This document shows positions 31,366 to 41,845 of a DNA stretch of 64,000 nt, piece by piece. Position numbers and translations under genes: made by a program. Origin of the DNA: Aphrocallistes beatrix (lineage: Eukaryota > Porifera > Hexactinellida > Sceptrulophora > Aphrocallistidae); contig OY725489.1 of assembly GCA_963281255.1 (NCBI GenBank), forward strand, positions 3,348,001 to 3,412,000, given 5' to 3'. Under the pieces are notes generated by a model. It ran no database searches. It worked only from the letters and a program-made list of their open reading frames with translations, and had not been told where the DNA came from. Numbering within the stretch: position 1 is the stretch's first letter; each line of letters opens with the position of its first letter.

Positions 31366-31796
31366 TTACTCAAAAAGTATAGAACCAACTAGTTTAATAT
31401 TTTAGCATCGTGTTCAAGAGCTCGAGTAAAAGATCATATTATCTAGTACAGTCAGGGTCGCTTATTATGAACACATAGGGGACCGCGAAATTATGTTCAT
31501 AATAAAAGAACTTCATATTATGCAAACTTCCCTCAGTTCTCTTATTGTGAATTAGAATTTATCATGTTCATATTAGGCGGACGATATTAATTACGTAAAT
31601 AAATTTTGATATATAAATTTGAATAAACTTATCATTAATAATGCACGCATAAACGTATCAATAATAAACTATGTACGTATGAGGGTACAAAATAATACGA
31701 TGTAGTAAAAATGAAAGGAAAGTCGAAGTATAAAGAAAGATAAGAGAGTGAATATAGAATATAAGACGATAGTGAAAATTATTCGAACTACACATA

Positions 31797-33357
31797 CTAA
31801 TTAGCTTTGAAGTAAGTTTCCAAATATGTTTGATGAATATTATTGGACTTTACAATATGGATGGCATCTTCAATGCTCTGAATTTCCTGAAATAGGATAT
31901 TTGAGCAATCTAATCCTTCTTTTTTAGAGCATTGAAAGAAATAGCGGATTTTTTCGATACAACTCAAACACTCTGTTGAAGTGGGTGGCTCTTCTGCCTC
32001 TGAATCATTGTTCTCATCTTCATCTTCACTATTTACAAGAAAAACATCATCAAATTGAAGGGTAGGAGTAGAACTAATATCGCTTGACCTGGTTACTAGT
32101 TGGTCGTCGAACGAGATGTAGTCATTTAGTGAGACATCATTAGAAAGTAATCCCGATTCTACCATATGATCCCAAATTAGATCCAATTCAGTGAAGGAAA
32201 AGGATAGATCGGTTGGTTGAGCATTAATCTTTTTGAAACCTGCATGGTGAAAACAATTAGCAATGTGTGAAGATGGTATCTGATACCAAGCGGTATGTAT
32301 GAAGTTTATCGCATCTAGTAAATTTACCGAAAATTCAATTTTAGCATCAAAAGAATGGATTCTTTTTCTGGTGAGAAGACGACGATAATTTCCTTTGAAT
32401 TGCTTAATCATACCTGCATCCATTGGTTGTGTTTTAGAAGTAGTATTCTTGGTCGTAACAATTCAATGGATTTTTAATTTGGTAAGACAGGATGCACGGG
32501 ACAATTGTCAATCACAATTGCAACTTTCCTCTTATTTTGAAAAAATTTCAAATCCAAATTATAGATATATTCTTCAAAAAGGTTTGTAGTCATCCATGCG
32601 CGTTTTGAATTTCGATAAATAATGTTGTCTTGAAGTGATCGAACATTCTTAAAGCACCTTGGCTTTGCGAACTTTCCAATAACAAGAATAGGTAATTTAT
32701 CATTACCTGACATATTACTTCCAACCAGAATAGTTATTCTTTCCTTGCTTTTTTTACCACCGACACATTTTCTGTCTTTAAAAGTATGGGTTGTACAGGG
32801 AGTAATTTCCAGAATAAGCCAGCTTCATCTATATTGAAGATATCATTTTCATGAAATCGCTCCAAAATATTAGGTAAAAAAATACTATACCATTCGTTAG
32901 TCATTTCATCTGTGACATCGCCTGCTTCGCCAATCATTCTTTTACGAGTAATTGAATGAAGTTTTTTCCAACGTTTAACCCAACCAATATTAATTTTTAT
33001 CATATTGATTTCAGAAAATCCCTGCTTCTCTCCTATAGACCTGGCCTTTTCTAATAAAGAAAGTTCGGTTATTCCCTCTAGATTTTGATCGCAGGCAAAT
33101 TTGAACCATTGCAATAATTCGACTCCTATCTCTTGAAATCCATTATTACGAAACCTCTTAAGATCTGATCTAAAATCACCACTTCGTATTCGGGCGATTA
33201 TCAAGTTTCTGTTCGTATAAATTTGAGAAATTGTACTCCTAGCCACTTCAAATCTTTTAGCGAGTTGGAATTGAGAACAAGTCTTGGCATCTAAACAGTG
33301 TATTATTTCATGCTTATCACTATCGGTTAGATCCTTTCGTTTAAATTTTTTGGACAT
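31797..33357 (-). pseudogene. Pogo-superfamily (Jerky/Tigger-like) transposase
   Basis: Transposase relic starting at the ATG at 33357. Residues ~1-55 form a CENP-B-type N-terminal helix-turn-helix (KRKDLTDSDKHEIIHCL, FEVARSTISQIY). A second DNA-binding part follows (ELSLLEKARSIGEKQG, INIGWVKRWKKLHSI). The DDE/D domain has IFNIDEAGLFWKLLP (first Asp), MSGNDKLPILVIGKFAKPRC and VAIVIDNCPVHP (second Asp). A third acidic cluster lies after MDAGMIKQFKGNYRR (VSLNDYISFDD). Lesions: a frameshift near 32780, a TAA after VHPVLPN near 32475, and a frameshift before MDAGMIKQ near 32425. The acidic tail (NSEDEDENNDSEAEE) is intact. Confidence 0.9.
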
Positions 33358-33600
33358 TGAGCGAAATAAAACGGAAACAAAATCAAATTTGCAGTAAATA
33401 CTAAAGGAAAGCGATGAGAAATATATGAATGTGTGTGCCAAGAGCCTATCAGATCACAGAATAAATCAACCTTGGTAAATTCTTGTGTTGAATTTAGATA
33501 CGTAGGTATGTGCTACTTGGGGAGTAAACATTAATAATATAACCTTGCTATGTAAAATATGTCATGTATTGTACGTAGTTATGTACATACCGTATGTATA

Positions 33601-33960
33601 TACTCATAATAAAAGAACTTTTATTTTTTTTAGTTCGTTTAATGTGAACTAAAGAGTTCATAATAAAAGAACTTTTATTTTTTAGTTCGTTTATTGTGAA
33701 CTAAAGAGTTCATAATAAAAGAACTTTTATTTTTTAGTTCGTTTAATGTGAACTAAAAGTTCATATTAAATGAACTTTTGTTCATATTAAGCATACTATA
33801 TTCAGTGGGGACCAGATACTGTGTTCATAATAAACGGATGTTCATATTACAAGAGTTCATATTAAGCGAACTTAATATAATACAAACTCAATGAGAAGAA
33901 GTTTGGGACCATAGAGGGATGTTCATAATAAGCAGATGTTCATATTAAGCGGGTTCATAA
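33601..33960. repeat. Subterminal repeat array of the pogo element
   Basis: Three ~52-bp units (cataataaaagaacttttat..agttcgtttaatgtgaac) at ~33606, 33660 and 33712, followed by about six looser gttcata(a/t)ta words up to 33960. The core gttcataataa equals the inner portion of the 31449/33976 terminus, so these are likely transposase-binding sites. Confidence 0.8.
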
Positions 33961-34202
33961 TAAGCGACCCTGACTGTATTAGAATTGAATAGTCGAAAGA
34001 ATTCAGATATAAAATAAATTATACCAAAATATTCGCAAATTATGATTTTTGTTCGCTTCATGTACCATTATTCACAAAATGAACAACGGTCATATCATTT
34101 TATAGACTAGTATATTGAAGCTATCGCAATAGCTTGCTTATATATTAGCTAGCCAACATCTAGGCTACTATTAAAACTCGATTAATGTTTATTTGTATAT
34201 AT

Positions 34203-34574
34203 ACAAGCACGCTTCGCTTGCTTGCGCTGCGCGGCTGGCGGACACTGTGTCCGCCGGAGGCTCCCTTCGGTCGCCTGGGGTCACATTGATAAATTATACT
34301 GGAGATAACATCTCAAAATAAGTCTGTCCAACTGTTATAATCTATATCGCACGAAAAATCACCAAATTTATTTTTAAAATTTTGATGAGTAATGATGATG
34401 TCATAACAAAGTGATGAGTCATCATTTTGGTCTGAGCTCAGAACTTACTGGACCCATAGCCAAAATACTCCCACATGCCAAAAATCAGCTTTCTGCTGCC
34501 GGCAGTTTCTTCAATCAATTCGTAACAGATAGATATATACGTATATACATTAATCGAGTTTTAATAGTAAGGTT
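34203..34574 (-). mobile_element. Helitron-like copy
   Basis: CpG-rich 3' box at 34206-34290 with the ggcggacac/gtgtccgcc hairpin; the interior words follow to tttcttcaatcaattcg at ~34505; the 5' end cttactattaaaactcgatt is at 34574. A second 5'-end copy (ctactattaaaactcgatta) lies inverted at 34170-34189, so short inverted 5' ends bracket this element. Confidence 0.75.
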
Positions 34575-34813
34575 GGCGAACACCGAAAATATCGGTGATG
34601 TTAGCCTAGATGTTGGCTAGCCAATATATAAGCAAGCCATTACGATTTGATTGAAGAAACTGCCAGGCACAGAAAGCTGATTTTTTTGCATGTGGAAGTC
34701 TTTTGGCTATGGCTCCACTAAGTTCTGAGCTCAGACCAGTGGTTCCCAACCTTTTTTACCTCGTGCACCCCCTGACACCTAAAAATTATTTTGTGCACCC
34801 TAGGACCCACCTA

Positions 34814-36118
34814 CAGTCTGTCACATAATTATTTAGAATTTACTGTTCTTCTTCATAATAATACAACTGCATAGATCTAGTCATTTTAATAGAACCAAAC
34901 TAAGTTCAGTAAGTCTAGTAATATGTTTTTACCGATATGTTGACAAATTATCATTGAATTTATATTTTTCAAGGAATTCGAAATATTTTAATATATGTTT
35001 AGTAATCAAAATTCACAAAATGAGACCTTCAATTGAATATTATCTTATATTTCCCAATTTAGCATTCCGATTAGCTCTGGACATGTCTCAATTGAGTAAA
35101 AGAGAACTCGTAATGTCATTATTGAAAGCACAGAGGCTCTCTGCTAAAGAAATTTCAAAAAATGTTGGTGTTTCTCTGGCGACAGTGTACAATGTCAAAG
35201 CCCGTCTAGCAGGAGGAAGTACGCTGGCGCATTCTAAAGGTGCTGGTCGACCAAAAACTTTACGAAATATAATAAAACCTGCTCTTATACATCAAGTCCG
35301 TTGTAAACCTTATTTATCACTTCGTACACTTGCCAGCCGTTCTCATTTTAAGCCTTCATACGAGATTGTAAGGAGAGCGCTAAAAGACCTTACCTATAAT
35401 AAACGATACTCAGTACAAACACCTATGCACAGCGAAAAAAAACGTCTATATCGTATCAAATGAGCCAGAAAGTACAAATACCCAAAGAACGAATGGGCAC
35501 ACACAATATTCCTGGATGAAATGTCTATTTGGCTATCCAGAGGTAGGATAAAGATGTGGACGAAGTTTGATAAAAAACGATTCGCCCCAACCACAAAGCA
35601 CGTACCTAAAATCCACGTTTGGGCCGCCTTCTCCTCAATGGGAGTATTTCCATTGTGTATTTTCACTGAGAACATGAATACAGACATATTTATACGGATA
35701 CTTGAAAGTCATTTGCTAACGCAGGCACATGTTTTTCATGAGGATCATTGGCGTATAGTAATGGATAACGACCCTAAACACACATCGAAGAAGACGAAGG
35801 CTTGGGTTGCTGAACATGTGCCTAATATTATTCTTTGGCCTGCACAGAGCCCAGACTTGAACCCAATTGAGAATTTATTCGGTTGGGTTAAACAAGAACT
35901 CTTAAAACAGGCTCCAAGAACAATTCCTGAGCTAAAAAATAAATTAGAGGAGATTTGGACCCGAATTGGCCCATATTTTTTGAAAAGCTATTGGGAATCA
36001 ATTCTACGTAGGTGTCAAATGGCCATTGACAAAGATGGCTACCCAATTAAATATTGACTATACAATAATTTCTATATCACTGACAATATATGATTCTAAA
36101 TAATTATTTGACAGACTG
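34814..36118 (+). mobile_element. Tc1-type element, 1305 bp
   Basis: TA at 34812-34813 and 36119-36120. Inverted ends CAGTCTGTCA(C/A)ATAATTATT continue to ~26 bp with one mismatch. Full autonomous size for a Tc1 element with one transposase gene, interrupted by a single stop. Confidence 0.94.
35083..36057 (+). pseudogene. Tc1-type DD34E transposase with one in-frame stop
   Basis: 324 codons in a single frame from the ATG at 35083 to TGA at 36055-36057, broken only by TGA at 35461-35463, where the family often has Trp. The paired helix-turn-helix DNA-binding region spans residues ~1-110 (RLSAKEISKNVGVSLATVYN, then GAGRPKT). The catalytic triad is complete: TIFLDEMS (first Asp), VMDNDPKHTS (second Asp) and SPDLNPIENLFGWVK (Glu), with 34 residues between the last two, giving DD34E. 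The end (RRCQMAIDKDGYPIKY) is full length. It is the best-preserved transposase here and probably the most recent insertion. A restored reading would predict activity; as it stands only the first 126 residues would be made unless the stop is read through. Confidence 0.92.
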
Positions 36119-36350
36119 TAAGTCTGAAAAACTCTATTGATCCGACTGTCATTGCAATAAGAACGACTAATAATAAGGACGAATCCTTGTCCCGTGCACC
36201 CCAGTTTGAGAACCGCTGGCTCAGACGAAAATGTCGACTCATCATGGAATTATGACGCCATTATTACCTTTTTATAATTAGAAATTTCAGTTTTTCGACT
36301 ATAACTCAGCCATTATAGGTAATAGAAGGCTGAAATTTGTCCCAGAATTG

Positions 36351-37355
36351 TCTGATCTACTTAAAATAATATTTCTGGTGAATTACTAGTTCCAATGGAA
36401 TTATCTCAATATGGATAACGAACAAGATTTTGTTTTCAATATTTACTGCCTAACCCAATGCCATTTATGCAGTCCTGGCACCTCGAGGCACATAGATTTC
36501 CAATGCTTGCAAGAGTCAGGTGTGAGAAATCCCTTATAGTAGAAGTGTTTTTACGTATTTGAATTGGAAGCTTTCTTCAGGACTTTCTGCCATACCAATA
36601 TATTTTTTGACATGTTCAGACAGCCAAGAATTGGCCAGTTTAGATGTTTAGATGCCTCTGCTTGGGCAAATATATAATGTTTTAGAATATGAAATAAGAA
36701 CTGTGCATTCATGTTATGTGTGGAAATAAGAGGAATATCCTCAGAGGAAAAAAAGCCTAATTGTTGACCTTGCGAAATGTTTTGTGATCGATTTTACTCG
36801 ATTCTGTCCCCGGTTCGTCTACATTCGTACATCACTCTTCGGTAACTGGAAAGAAACCTCGAAAAATTGCATTCCTTTTACATATGATAGGGGTTACATG
36901 AGTGGATTCTGTCGAGAAACTAACAATTCCTAGCGTTTTAAGTATACATATGGTTTTATCTTTATTTTCTATATTTGAGCTGAGTTATTATTTTTCCCGA
37001 CAATTACCTGGGGTCCATTCTATTTATAACATAGACCCCGCATTTCTAAAAATGTTTCCCTGCCCAAATGAGAACCGGAAATCAGTCAGCAAAACCTATT
37101 GTCATAATTATTTGTTACTTAGTATTGTAGTCTACGTAATCTTGATAAGGTACTTTTAACTTTATTTTGTATATTAATGTTTTTTATATTACAAAGGTTC
37201 ATTATTTGCGATCCTGATGTCTAAATCTATGAAGACATTTTTAGATGAGTCCCGTCACAATATCAGAGGAGTAGTGGCAGATGTCCAATGTTTAATTTGT
37301 TTTGCGAATACTTCGTGTCCGTCTGTGCTCTCCACCAGACGCCTATATCTTAAAC
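36351..37355. other. Non-coding stretch
   Basis: No gene assigned. An 85-codon open stretch at 36902-37159 has no recognisable motif. A weak Helitron-like box fragment (acttcgtgtccg..cagacgcc) is at 37310-37345. Confidence 0.35.
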
Positions 37356-37559
37356 CAGTGGCGGCGCGAAGGTAAGGCCAGGTGGGTCACACTCAAATTC
37401 CAAAATAACATACAATGACAAATGCACAAAAATCTACAGCCATCATCCCCTTTTGGCTTCCGAGCGAAAAATATCCTAAATCCACCATAAAAAGACAACA
37501 GTTTTCAATAAATAATTCAATTTGTGCCCCACCAGTGGGCCGAGCTAGCGCCGCCCCTG
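37356..37559. mobile_element. hAT-type MITE, ~204 bp
   Basis: CAGTGGCGGCGCGAAGG at the left and gctagcgccgcccctg at the right are imperfect inverted ends. The flanking octamers are not a clean match. Confidence 0.65.
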
Positions 37560-37665
37560 CCTTATATTGCTTCACATGTTTAATAATTACATACTTACAT
37601 ACTTGTGCACACACACTATTTTTAAATGTAAAGGAGTCTAATTATAAATAGCGAGAACAATTTCT

Positions 37666-37872
37666 ATGATGGCAATTGAGAAAGAGGGAGAGGGGGGTCG
37701 GCGTAGGAGGAAGGAGAGGGAACAAAGGAGGGTGGAGAGGGAACAGAGGAGGGTAGAGAGGGAACAGAGGAGGATGGAGAGGGAGCTCCTGTTCCCACGC
37801 CTCCTAGAGGCCATTGACACATTCACCAGGATTTCGAAGTTATATTTTTCAACGCCAGTATCCTCATTTTAA
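37666..37872 (+). CDS. Arg/Glu-rich coiled-coil ORF on a 21-bp tandem repeat
   Basis: 68 codons. The start is basic/acidic (EKEGEGGRRRRKEREQ), then ~4 copies of the 7-residue unit RRVEREQ encoded by a 21-bp repeat (37715-37785), then LLFPRLLEAIDTFTRISK and a stop. The heptad-length repeat predicts a continuous charged coiled coil. Such tails occur at the end of Myb/SANT-type proteins associated with Harbinger elements, but no SANT domain is seen next to it. It may be a last exon or a repeat artefact. No element ends surround it. Confidence 0.3.
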   Translation: MMAIEKEGEGGRRRRKEREQRRVEREQRRVEREQRRMERELLFPRLLEAIDTFTRISKLYFSTPVSSF

Positions 37873-38714
37873 GTTTCTTTCTTTCTTTACTTAATTCTAA
37901 AAAAGTTGCTTAATACGTACTAACTTCATCCTAATTCAAGAAATATTATTTTACTTGAACCGTACTTTCTTATTATCTCTATCATATCGACTAATATTTA
38001 CTCTTGGACCTCGTTAATGCTAATACCAGGGCGGTCGAATTTATTTGTATTACCGGACTTAGTTTTAATCGAGATGATTTACATATATTTTCCTACATTG
38101 GAGATAAAATATCTGTTTCGTATCACGATGTTCTATTGTATATAATCAAGTGTCAAACTGAAGAGGGGCTTCGGGAATCATTGACCAATTGAAGGAGCTT
38201 CTAGGAGATACTCAGGTCAAAATTCTTATTAAGTATCTGAGTCATCTTCGAATCCAGAGGGTTTAAACTCCTACCAGCCCCCATCGGGTCCTACACCTTG
38301 AATCATTACAGCGCATATTTAAAATATTTTTATGTCGTTTAGATCTAGTCTAGCATCCCTGGACAGCCCAGCAAAAGTAATGTGAGTATCTTAACAGACA
38401 TTTTCTTACAATTAAATTGTTTACCTGGGGGGAGGGGGTGGGGGATGTAGATTCCAAATATTGTCGGGACAATATTTTAAATATTTGTTCTTTTTGTTCA
38501 CCATAGTTATATAAAGTAACCAAATTCTAAAAATAGGTTGAGCTTTTAACAATTGTTATAATATTTTTAAGTGGTGTCGATTCTGAATATCGTATTTTCA
38601 AAATCGTTATGATAAAAATTTTGTTTGTGTTTACAATTACTGGATAAAGTAAAAAAATTCGAATTGGAATAATGGAAGGAATCAATACTAGCTAGGCATC
38701 TGTAGCGTCTGAAC
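37873..38714. other. Non-coding stretch
   Basis: No gene; a g-run patch at 38425-38445 (ggggggagggggtggggga) stands out. Confidence 0.35.
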
Positions 38715-38800
38715 TAGACTGATGTCTCCAGGCGCCCGCTCGACTGACACGAAGTTTTCGCTAGCATCGCGATGCAAGTGCGCGAAGCACGCTTGTATTA
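38715..38800 (+). mobile_element. Helitron-like 3' box (diverged)
   Basis: gatgtctccaggcgcccgct, gacacgaag and gcgcgaagcacgcttgtatt match the order of the 3' box at 9920-9980. Confidence 0.55.
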
Positions 38801-38938
38801 GCTGAAAAATATCATATCTGAAATTATTTTTCTGCTAGTGGTAGTTAGGGCTAAGTTTAGGAGGATAAACAGTACTTATATTTTTCTTTTATTAATGCAT
38901 ATTATATTTCGTTTCCTTTTTTTCATTACCTAGAATCG

Positions 38939-39241
38939 ATGCAACCACAATCAAATATAGACAAACGTATGTGTATATATAATATTTTTACTGAGAAATT
39001 GACATTTATACAGAAAACCGCTATTTACTTGGAGAACAATGTAAAACGAAAATGTATTAACTTGATAATGGGACACATATTATTAAATAGATGTACTAGC
39101 ACACTTTCCGCACTTACGTTCCGCAGAGTCGCCGTGATTTTTGATGACTTTCACTATTCCATGGTTATACAAAGTATTCTGTGTGCATTGAGCACCCAAT
39201 ACTCCATATTAATTGATAATAAATACAAAACTGCATTCTAA
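38939..39241 (+). CDS. Unrecognised 100-codon open stretch
   Basis: Open from an ATG at 38939, preceded by tttttttcattacctag, an acceptor-like sequence ending at 38934. The product (MQPQSNIDKRMCIYNIFTEK.., RRVAVIFDDFHYSMVIQSIL) has no motif I recognise. Base composition is like the background, so coding is doubtful. Confidence 0.2.
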   Translation: MQPQSNIDKRMCIYNIFTEKLTFIQKTAIYLENNVKRKCINLIMGHILLNRCTSTLSALTFRRVAVIFDDFHYSMVIQSILCALSTQYSILIDNKYKTAF

Positions 39242-39425
39242 ATGTTGTGAATTGAGTGATTTAATATATAAAATGTATATAAGGACCAGTCTCCGAAAAG
39301 CAGAAAGCCATATCCCAATGGATCTGGTATTCGGAGACTCCACTCAATATAGATTAGAAACTGAGTGTAGCCTGTTCCAAATTTCCTTTGCTAAGGTATA
39401 TAATATCCTTTTGTTTTATCTAGTC

Positions 39426-39515
39426 TCGAACAACAACAACACCACCAACACCACGAACAATAACAACAACACCACCCTGAAGGAAGGCGCGTTGGAGGAG
39501 GAGGAGGGCTACTGA
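39426..39515 (+). CDS. Possible exon, Asn/Thr-rich then acidic
   Basis: After ttttgttttatctag, a good acceptor context ending at 39423, a short reading SNNNNTTNTTNNNNNTTLKE continues with GALEEEEGY and a stop at 39513-39515. Low-complexity sequence makes a real exon uncertain. Confidence 0.2.
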   Translation, partial: SNNNNTTNTTNNNNNTTLKEGALEEEEGY

Positions 39516-39569
39516 CAAAACTGAACAACGAATTGTGAGTTTTTATTTTCTAAATATAAGATAAGAATC

Positions 39570-39686
39570 AGTTAACAGACCGATAGTGCAGCTTCACTAA
39601 GTGAGTCGGCTCAGTTGAAGGATACGGAAATCTAGACTATTTCGAAACATTAATAAATAATATATAAGTAATAAATACATTAATAA

Positions 39687-39719
<33 letters not shown>

Positions 39720-39790
39720 TGTATGTATGTATGTATGTATGTATGTATGTATGTATGTATGTATGTATGTATGTATGTATGTATGTAGAC
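39570..39790. repeat. AGTGCAGCTCC end and (GTAT)n tract of ~25 units
   Basis: gttaacagaccgatagtgca / gcttcactaagtgagtcgg (39570-39608) is a family end. A GTAT microsatellite follows at 39689-39786. The same pairing of family end and GTAT tract is seen at 2837-3349. Confidence 0.7.
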
Positions 39791-39934
39791 TATAAGTCGT
39801 AGAAAGGTTAAAATTACCCTGCGACAACGATCTATTGGTTTTTGAAGCGATATGTTCAACCATTCACCGAGAAGAGGTGACAAATGCTTTGGCCAATCAG
39901 ATTCGAGGGTTTAAGTAATACATAATAGTCCGTT

Positions 39935-40010
39935 GCCCCGAGTGCGGACACGAAGTGTTCGCAAACCGCGTAGCGCAAGCAAGCGTAGCCGTACATAGCC
40001 GTACAAATAT
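39935..40010 (+). mobile_element. Helitron-like 3' box
   Basis: gtgcggacacgaagtgttcg and gcgtagcgcaagcaagcgta match the CpG-rich box, followed by a short duplicated gccgtaca. Confidence 0.6.
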
Positions 40011-41508
40011 TTCAATCGATTCGATTTGAATGTTTGATTTTAATTTATTTTATTTGAAATCATTTCAAAGTTTAAAACTATATAGTGTAATATTGCAATA
40101 ATCTGGGAATAAATTTATAAAGTTGTCTACTAACATGTCTCGATTAATTTAAATTCAACTACCGTAAGGAACCTGTGACAGCCCCCAAAGTTGAAACCCT
40201 GTTCACGGATCTCCATTTTTACTGTAGCAACTAGGCAATAGTTGGCCAGTTCTGAAATGGTTGACTTTTCCAAACTATTATAGAGAAAGGTTTGAAATTT
40301 CAGGAGACGTGTAAAATTACCATCTAATGTGCATCTCAGATAAGAAATTTTTCTAACGTGAATATTTTAGCACTTCGAATTTTTGACCTATCAGATTGCA
40401 GGCTTTTTCACAATTGAAAATATTGCAATTATATCGGTCTAATTGTGTGCATGCAATTACACTAATACTGCAATGCATTTATTTTGATTGTAACATGCAA
40501 TTTAATTAATTAATTAAGGATATACCATGTTTAGGAGAAGAAATGTGTGAAAATACGATTAATACAATTATTCATATTTTCACATATTTTGTGCGAAATT
40601 CAGAATAGAGCTAGAGATTTGCTTTCAACGGCTAGTCTGGGGTAATCGCCTACGTAGATTCCAATTTTTGACATTTTCAAAAGTGTATCTACCGTATATT
40701 GTTTATCACAAGATTGATCACATATTCACACCTTTTTGCATTATACACTGGGGGTCAAGGGGGACGTAGCCCCACCTAAAAGAATACAAAGAAATGCCAG
40801 GGAACAAAAATGCTGCCAGGAGCCACAGTATGTGATTTCAGGGCTTTTTTTTTGTTTTTGTTTCATACCAAACCATCTCAAATGCATTCAAAAGAACTTT
40901 TAATATTCATTTACGGGCTTTGTGTAAATTTTCCAGTCGTTTGAAGGGTCTCCCTAGTAACACAGAAATGCTTTAAGAATATAACAACATTCCATTCTCA
41001 AACTTATCGTAACCCCATCGAGGGCTCCTTATTCGACACAGCTAGGCGAACAATACATCCATCGACTCTCTGAATTATCTTTGAACACTATTTTACTGGA
41101 TTTCTTATAGATACACATTTCATCCTCTTTTATTGTTATGAAGTTAACGATTGGATGGCCTCCGTACTCGTCTGTGATCAGTCCACAGACTCATTCCAAT
41201 GGGTAATTAAAAGGTTAAATTTTATAAGAATAAAATTTATTAAACAAGAAATTCGGGGTGACAAACAAATATACACTGAAATCAGTGGTCCTGTTTCACG
41301 ATACAACTCAAAAGTATTCAGAATCGCATTGAGGCCATAACAATTACCTCCTATAAAATCGAAATTTCAGAGGATATGTTACAAATTAATATATCTTGTT
41401 ACTTTCTAGAAGTAAAAACTTGATTTCAACATTAAAGAAAAAATTTAGGGTACAGTCATTGTGGGCAACCCTGTATATCCAGTCAAAATAGCGTTCCTAG
41501 AAGTGGAA
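40011..41508. other. Non-coding stretch
   Basis: No gene. At 40550-40740 scattered words of the tgtgaaaatatg / tctacatatt satellite appear in inverted order (cacaccttttt..tgtgcg..ctagagat). Confidence 0.35.
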
Positions 41509-41765
41509 CCGTCATATATGCTCTTAATTTGGGGTCTTCTGAAACCCCAGCCGTCATATATGCTCCTAATTTGGGGTCTTCAGAGACCCCAGCCGTCATA
41601 TGTGCTCTTAATTTGGGGTCTTCAGAGACCCCAGCCGTCATATATGCTCTTAATATGGGGTCTTCAGATACCCCAGTCGTCATATATGCTCTTAATTTGG
41701 GGTCTTCAGAGACCCCAGCAGTCATATTTGCTCTTAATTTTGGGTCTTCAAATACCCCAGTCTAC
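41509..41765. repeat. 42-bp tandem repeat, six units, each with a hairpin
   Basis: Unit: gtcatatatgctcttaattt followed by ggggtcttcagagaccccag. The second part is a 7-bp inverted repeat (GGGGTCT/AGACCCC). Because 42 is divisible by three, all frames stay open across the array; the resulting proteins are artefacts. Confidence 0.95.
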
Positions 41766-41845
41766 TGATATGCTCTTTCGATTGAATCCAATTTTCGATA
41801 TGACCCCTGTAGACATTTATGCAAAATAAATTGGTATTGTCATTT

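Larger units (their letters stand above)
31449..33976 (-). mobile_element. Full-length pogo/Tigger-type element, 2528 bp
   Basis: TA at 31447-31448 and 33977-33978. Termini CAGTCAGGGTCGCTTATTAT and its complement (ataataagcgaccctgactg). The minus strand carries a Jerky/Tigger-like transposase relic. The right subterminal region is packed with gttcataataa words that repeat the inner part of the terminus. MITEs with the same ends lie at 10130, 12415-12586 and 29270-29336. Confidence 0.93.
34737..36218. mobile_element. hAT-type MITE, itself split by a Tc1 element
   Basis: Target duplication GCTCAGAC at 34729-34736 and 36219-36226. Ends CAGTGGTTCCCAAC and TTTGAGAACCGCTG (inverse CAGCGGTTCTCAAA). 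Without the inner element it is about 175 bp, rich in gtgcaccc words at both sides. Non-coding. Confidence 0.93.
34650..36350 (+). mobile_element. Helitron-like copy split by a nested hAT MITE and Tc1 element
   Basis: Left piece 34650-34736 (tttgattgaagaaactgcca to gagctcagac) resumes at 36219 (gctcagacgaaaatgtcgac) and runs to caagg..tgaaatttg near 36345. The break is exactly an 8-bp duplication GCTCAGAC, so the interrupting DNA is a single hAT-type insertion. The CpG-rich 3' box is missing. Confidence 0.85.

Noticed and set aside
31797..33357. Domesticated Jerky-like host gene
   Set aside because: Frameshifts, a stop and intact TA-flanked element ends show a transposon copy.
37356..37559. 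8-bp duplication around the CAGTGGCGG MITE
   Set aside because: tcttaaac and the right-hand flank ccttatat agree at too few positions.
39597..39883. IHTY-repeat ORFs
   Set aside because: Reading of the second GTAT tract.
41461..41829. 122-codon ORF with YMLLIWGLQRPQPS units
   Set aside because: The 42-bp tandem unit is a multiple of three, so every frame stays open; variants do not show codon-level constraint.
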